NCBI RefSeq assembly: GCF_002155975.1 | Contig: NZ_MUMI01000188.1 | Span: forward strand, 1 to 38,548 | DNA: 38,548 bases | From: Amycolatopsis kentuckyensis | GTDB taxonomy: Bacteria; Actinomycetota; Actinomycetes; Mycobacteriales; Pseudonocardiaceae | Reading direction: 5' to 3' | Shown here: one piece after another, positions 36,214-38,548 of the stretch | How positions within the stretch are numbered: the stretch's first letter is position 1 | Layout of the letters: each line of letters starts with the position of its first letter | Made by a program: the position numbers and the translations under genes | The notes under the pieces: generated by a model | What the model was told of the DNA's origin: nothing | Databases searched by the model: none | What the model saw: only the letters and a program-made list of their open reading frames with translations

Positions 36214-36250
36214 GGCCTCCTTGCCGGCCCGGGGAGCCGGCAAGGAGGCC
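36214..36250. terminator. Bidirectional hairpin terminator with shared arm sequence
   Basis: GGCCTCCTTGCCGGC (36214-36228) and its exact reverse complement (36236-36250) flank a 7-base loop between the convergent dgdA and chitinase genes. There is no U-tract. The core arm GCCTCCTTGCCG is identical to that of the hairpin at 29902-29958. Confidence 0.75.
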
Positions 36251-36263
36251 ACTCACGACAGCG

Positions 36264-37609
36264 TCAGAAGCCCGCTGTCACCTTCGTGAAGTCCCAGTCG
36301 TTCTGGGCGATGCCGCTGCACGCCGACTGGACGCCGCCGCCGGGGCAGCCGCGGTCGCGGTTGACCGACCAGAACGCCAGGCGGGCGATCTTGTTCGACT
36401 TGGCCCAGTTGGTGATCTGGGTCCAGGTCGACAGGTCCGTCAGCTCCTGCTGGTCGGACAGGCCGTTCATGCCCGAGATGCCGAGGTGGGCGTACGCCGT
36501 GGCGTCGGACCACCCGAACGTCGACTTCAGCTTGTCGCGCAAGCCGTTCGCCGCGCTCACCGTGCTGTTGTACATGTTCGCGCCGCCGCCGAAGTCGAAC
36601 GGCATGATCGTGAACACGTCCACGTTGGCGCCCAGGGCCTTCGACTGGTCGATGAGCCGGTTCCCGTAGTAGTTGGGGCCGGTCGTCGACGTGCCGAACG
36701 TCAGGATCGTCTGGATGCCCGGGTTGTTCTGCTTGACGATCTTCAGCGCGTTCAGGATGCGGTCCTGCACGGCCTCGTTCTCGAACTCGTCGGAGTTCTC
36801 GATGTCGATGTCGATCGCCTTCAGCCCGTACGCGTTGATCACCTGCTGGTAGGCGCCGGCCAGCGCGGCCGGCGTCGAGCAGTTCGGGCCGAGCTTGTTC
36901 CCGCTCCAGCCGCCGAACGACGGAACGATCTGGCCGCCCGCCGCCTTGATCTGCGCGATCGCGGTGGCGTCGGCGCTGCCGGAAAGCGGACGGCTGCTGT
37001 CCCACGCCGGGTTGCAGCCACCGCTGGCGTTGATGAACGCCATGGTGAACCACTTGATCCCGGTCGCGTTCATCACCGTCTGCGGGTTCGGCGGGCTGCC
37101 CCAGCCCATGTACAGGTACGGCGCGCCGCGGCCACCCGGCGGGGGCGGTGTGGTCGTCGTCGGCGGGGTCGTCGTCGTAGGAGGCGTCGTGGTCGTGGGG
37201 GGTGTGCCCCCGGCGGCACACGATCCCCCGTTCAGCTTGCAGTTCGACGGCGCGACGTACGAACCCGAGTACGCCACGTTGAAGCCGAAGCTGGCACTAC
37301 CGCCGTTGGCGACGTTGCCGTTCCACGTGTTCTTGACGGTGACGTGCTGGCCGGACGCCGTGTAGCTGCCGTCCCACAGCGACGAGATCTTCGCGCCGCT
37401 CGGCAGGTCGAACTCGACCGTCCAGGTGGGCAGCGTCGAGCCCGAGCCGTTGGCGATCGTGTACTTGCCCTCGTACCCGGTGCCCCAGTCAGAGCCCTTC
37501 GAGAAGGTCGCGGACACGCCGCCCGCCGCGTTGGCGGGAGCGATCACGAACATCGCGCCGATCGTGGCGGCCGCGGCCGCCAGCCCGAGTGCGGGCAACC
37601 ACCGGCGCC

Positions 37610-37613
<4 letters not shown>
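36264..37613 (-). CDS. Secreted chitinase: CBM2 plus GH18 (PF-ChiA-like subfamily)
   Basis: A 449-residue exported enzyme. The signal peptide (MRRRWLPALGLAAAAATIGA) is followed by a cellulose/chitin-binding family 2 module (about residues 30-131, VSATFSKGSDWGTGYEG...SCAAGG), a Pro/Thr linker (about 133-157) and a GH18 domain from APYLYMGWGSPPNP. The catalytic motif is AIDIDIEN with Asp268, Asp270 and catalytic Glu272 (DxDxE). Sequence and layout place it in the GH18_PF-ChiA-like group rather than with classical ChiA/ChiB. Its ATG overlaps the TGA of the preceding chitinase gene, so the two are made together. Confidence 0.9.

Positions 37614-38548
<935 letters not shown>

Noticed and set aside
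37141..37200. Short tandem repeat resembling a repeat array
   Set aside because: It encodes the Pro/Thr linker between CBM2 and GH18 in the chitinase; codon repetition explains it.

Overview
The window is high-GC actinomycete chromosome (genes with almost uniformly G/C third codon positions, frequent GTG starts). The gene mix (a WhiB protein, a SigB/F/G-type sigma factor with anti-sigma partners, a PF04672 methyltransferase, a YdjM-like membrane protein, DasR-type and CRP-type sites) suggests a soil actinomycete of the Pseudonocardiaceae, most likely Amycolatopsis or a relative. That assignment is inference. No rRNA, tRNA, CRISPR array, insertion sequence or phage gene was seen; it reads as ordinary chromosome made of many short regulator-plus-target modules.

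Layout. 1-4.3 kb: the tail of a pcaB-like lyase, a repeat lipoprotein, a DUF4383 membrane protein, a secreted class A beta-lactamase-like protein and a membrane-anchored esterase. 4.3-11.4 kb: an HSL-type hydrolase divergent from an OhrR-like repressor, a PF04672 methyltransferase, a patatin, a PadR/FadH operon and tyrA. 11.4-16.5 kb: an MT0933-like small protein, a FUSC transporter, an SRPBCC protein, a lipoprotein polysaccharide deacetylase and a sigma factor coupled to a small partner. 16.5-24.9 kb: SGNH hydrolase and NAD(P)-binding genes divergent from a TetR gene, a secreted lectin-like protein, a GbsR/MarR regulator divergent from an ABC exporter, two small envelope proteins, and a TetR gene divergent from an NTF2-like gene. 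25-27.7 kb: a general-stress/development module (STAS antagonist, WhiB3/WhiD-like protein, RsbW-like kinase coupled to a SigF-like sigma factor, second RsbW-like ATPase behind its own SigB-type promoter). 27.7-38.5 kb: MarR and aldo/keto reductase, nitroreductase, a secreted 3D-domain protein behind DasR-like boxes, a secreted HNH nuclease with a hydrolase, a solenoid protein of ten exact 32-residue repeats, a frameshifted hydrogenase-maturation protease behind a CRP-like site, a LysR gene divergent from dgdA (2,2-dialkylglycine decarboxylase), and two translationally coupled GH18 chitinases.

Two organising principles stand out. First, seven regulator genes face a target gene (or, for PadR, head their own operon) with a visible palindrome between or across the starts. 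Second, convergent genes are packed end to end: four pairs share a 4-bp stop overlap, two pairs abut exactly and two overlap further. The only two well-spaced convergent junctions carry hairpins built from the same arm sequence. The right-hand end (3D-domain protein under DasR-like control, chitinases, DgdA) is consistent with use of chitin, cell-wall and possibly fungal peptaibol material. I did not find a clearly new multi-gene system. The best leads are the ten-repeat solenoid, the C7 frameshift behind a perfect CRP box, the DasR boxes on a non-chitinase gene, the shared-arm terminators and the sigma/partner pair with a candidate divergent small gene.
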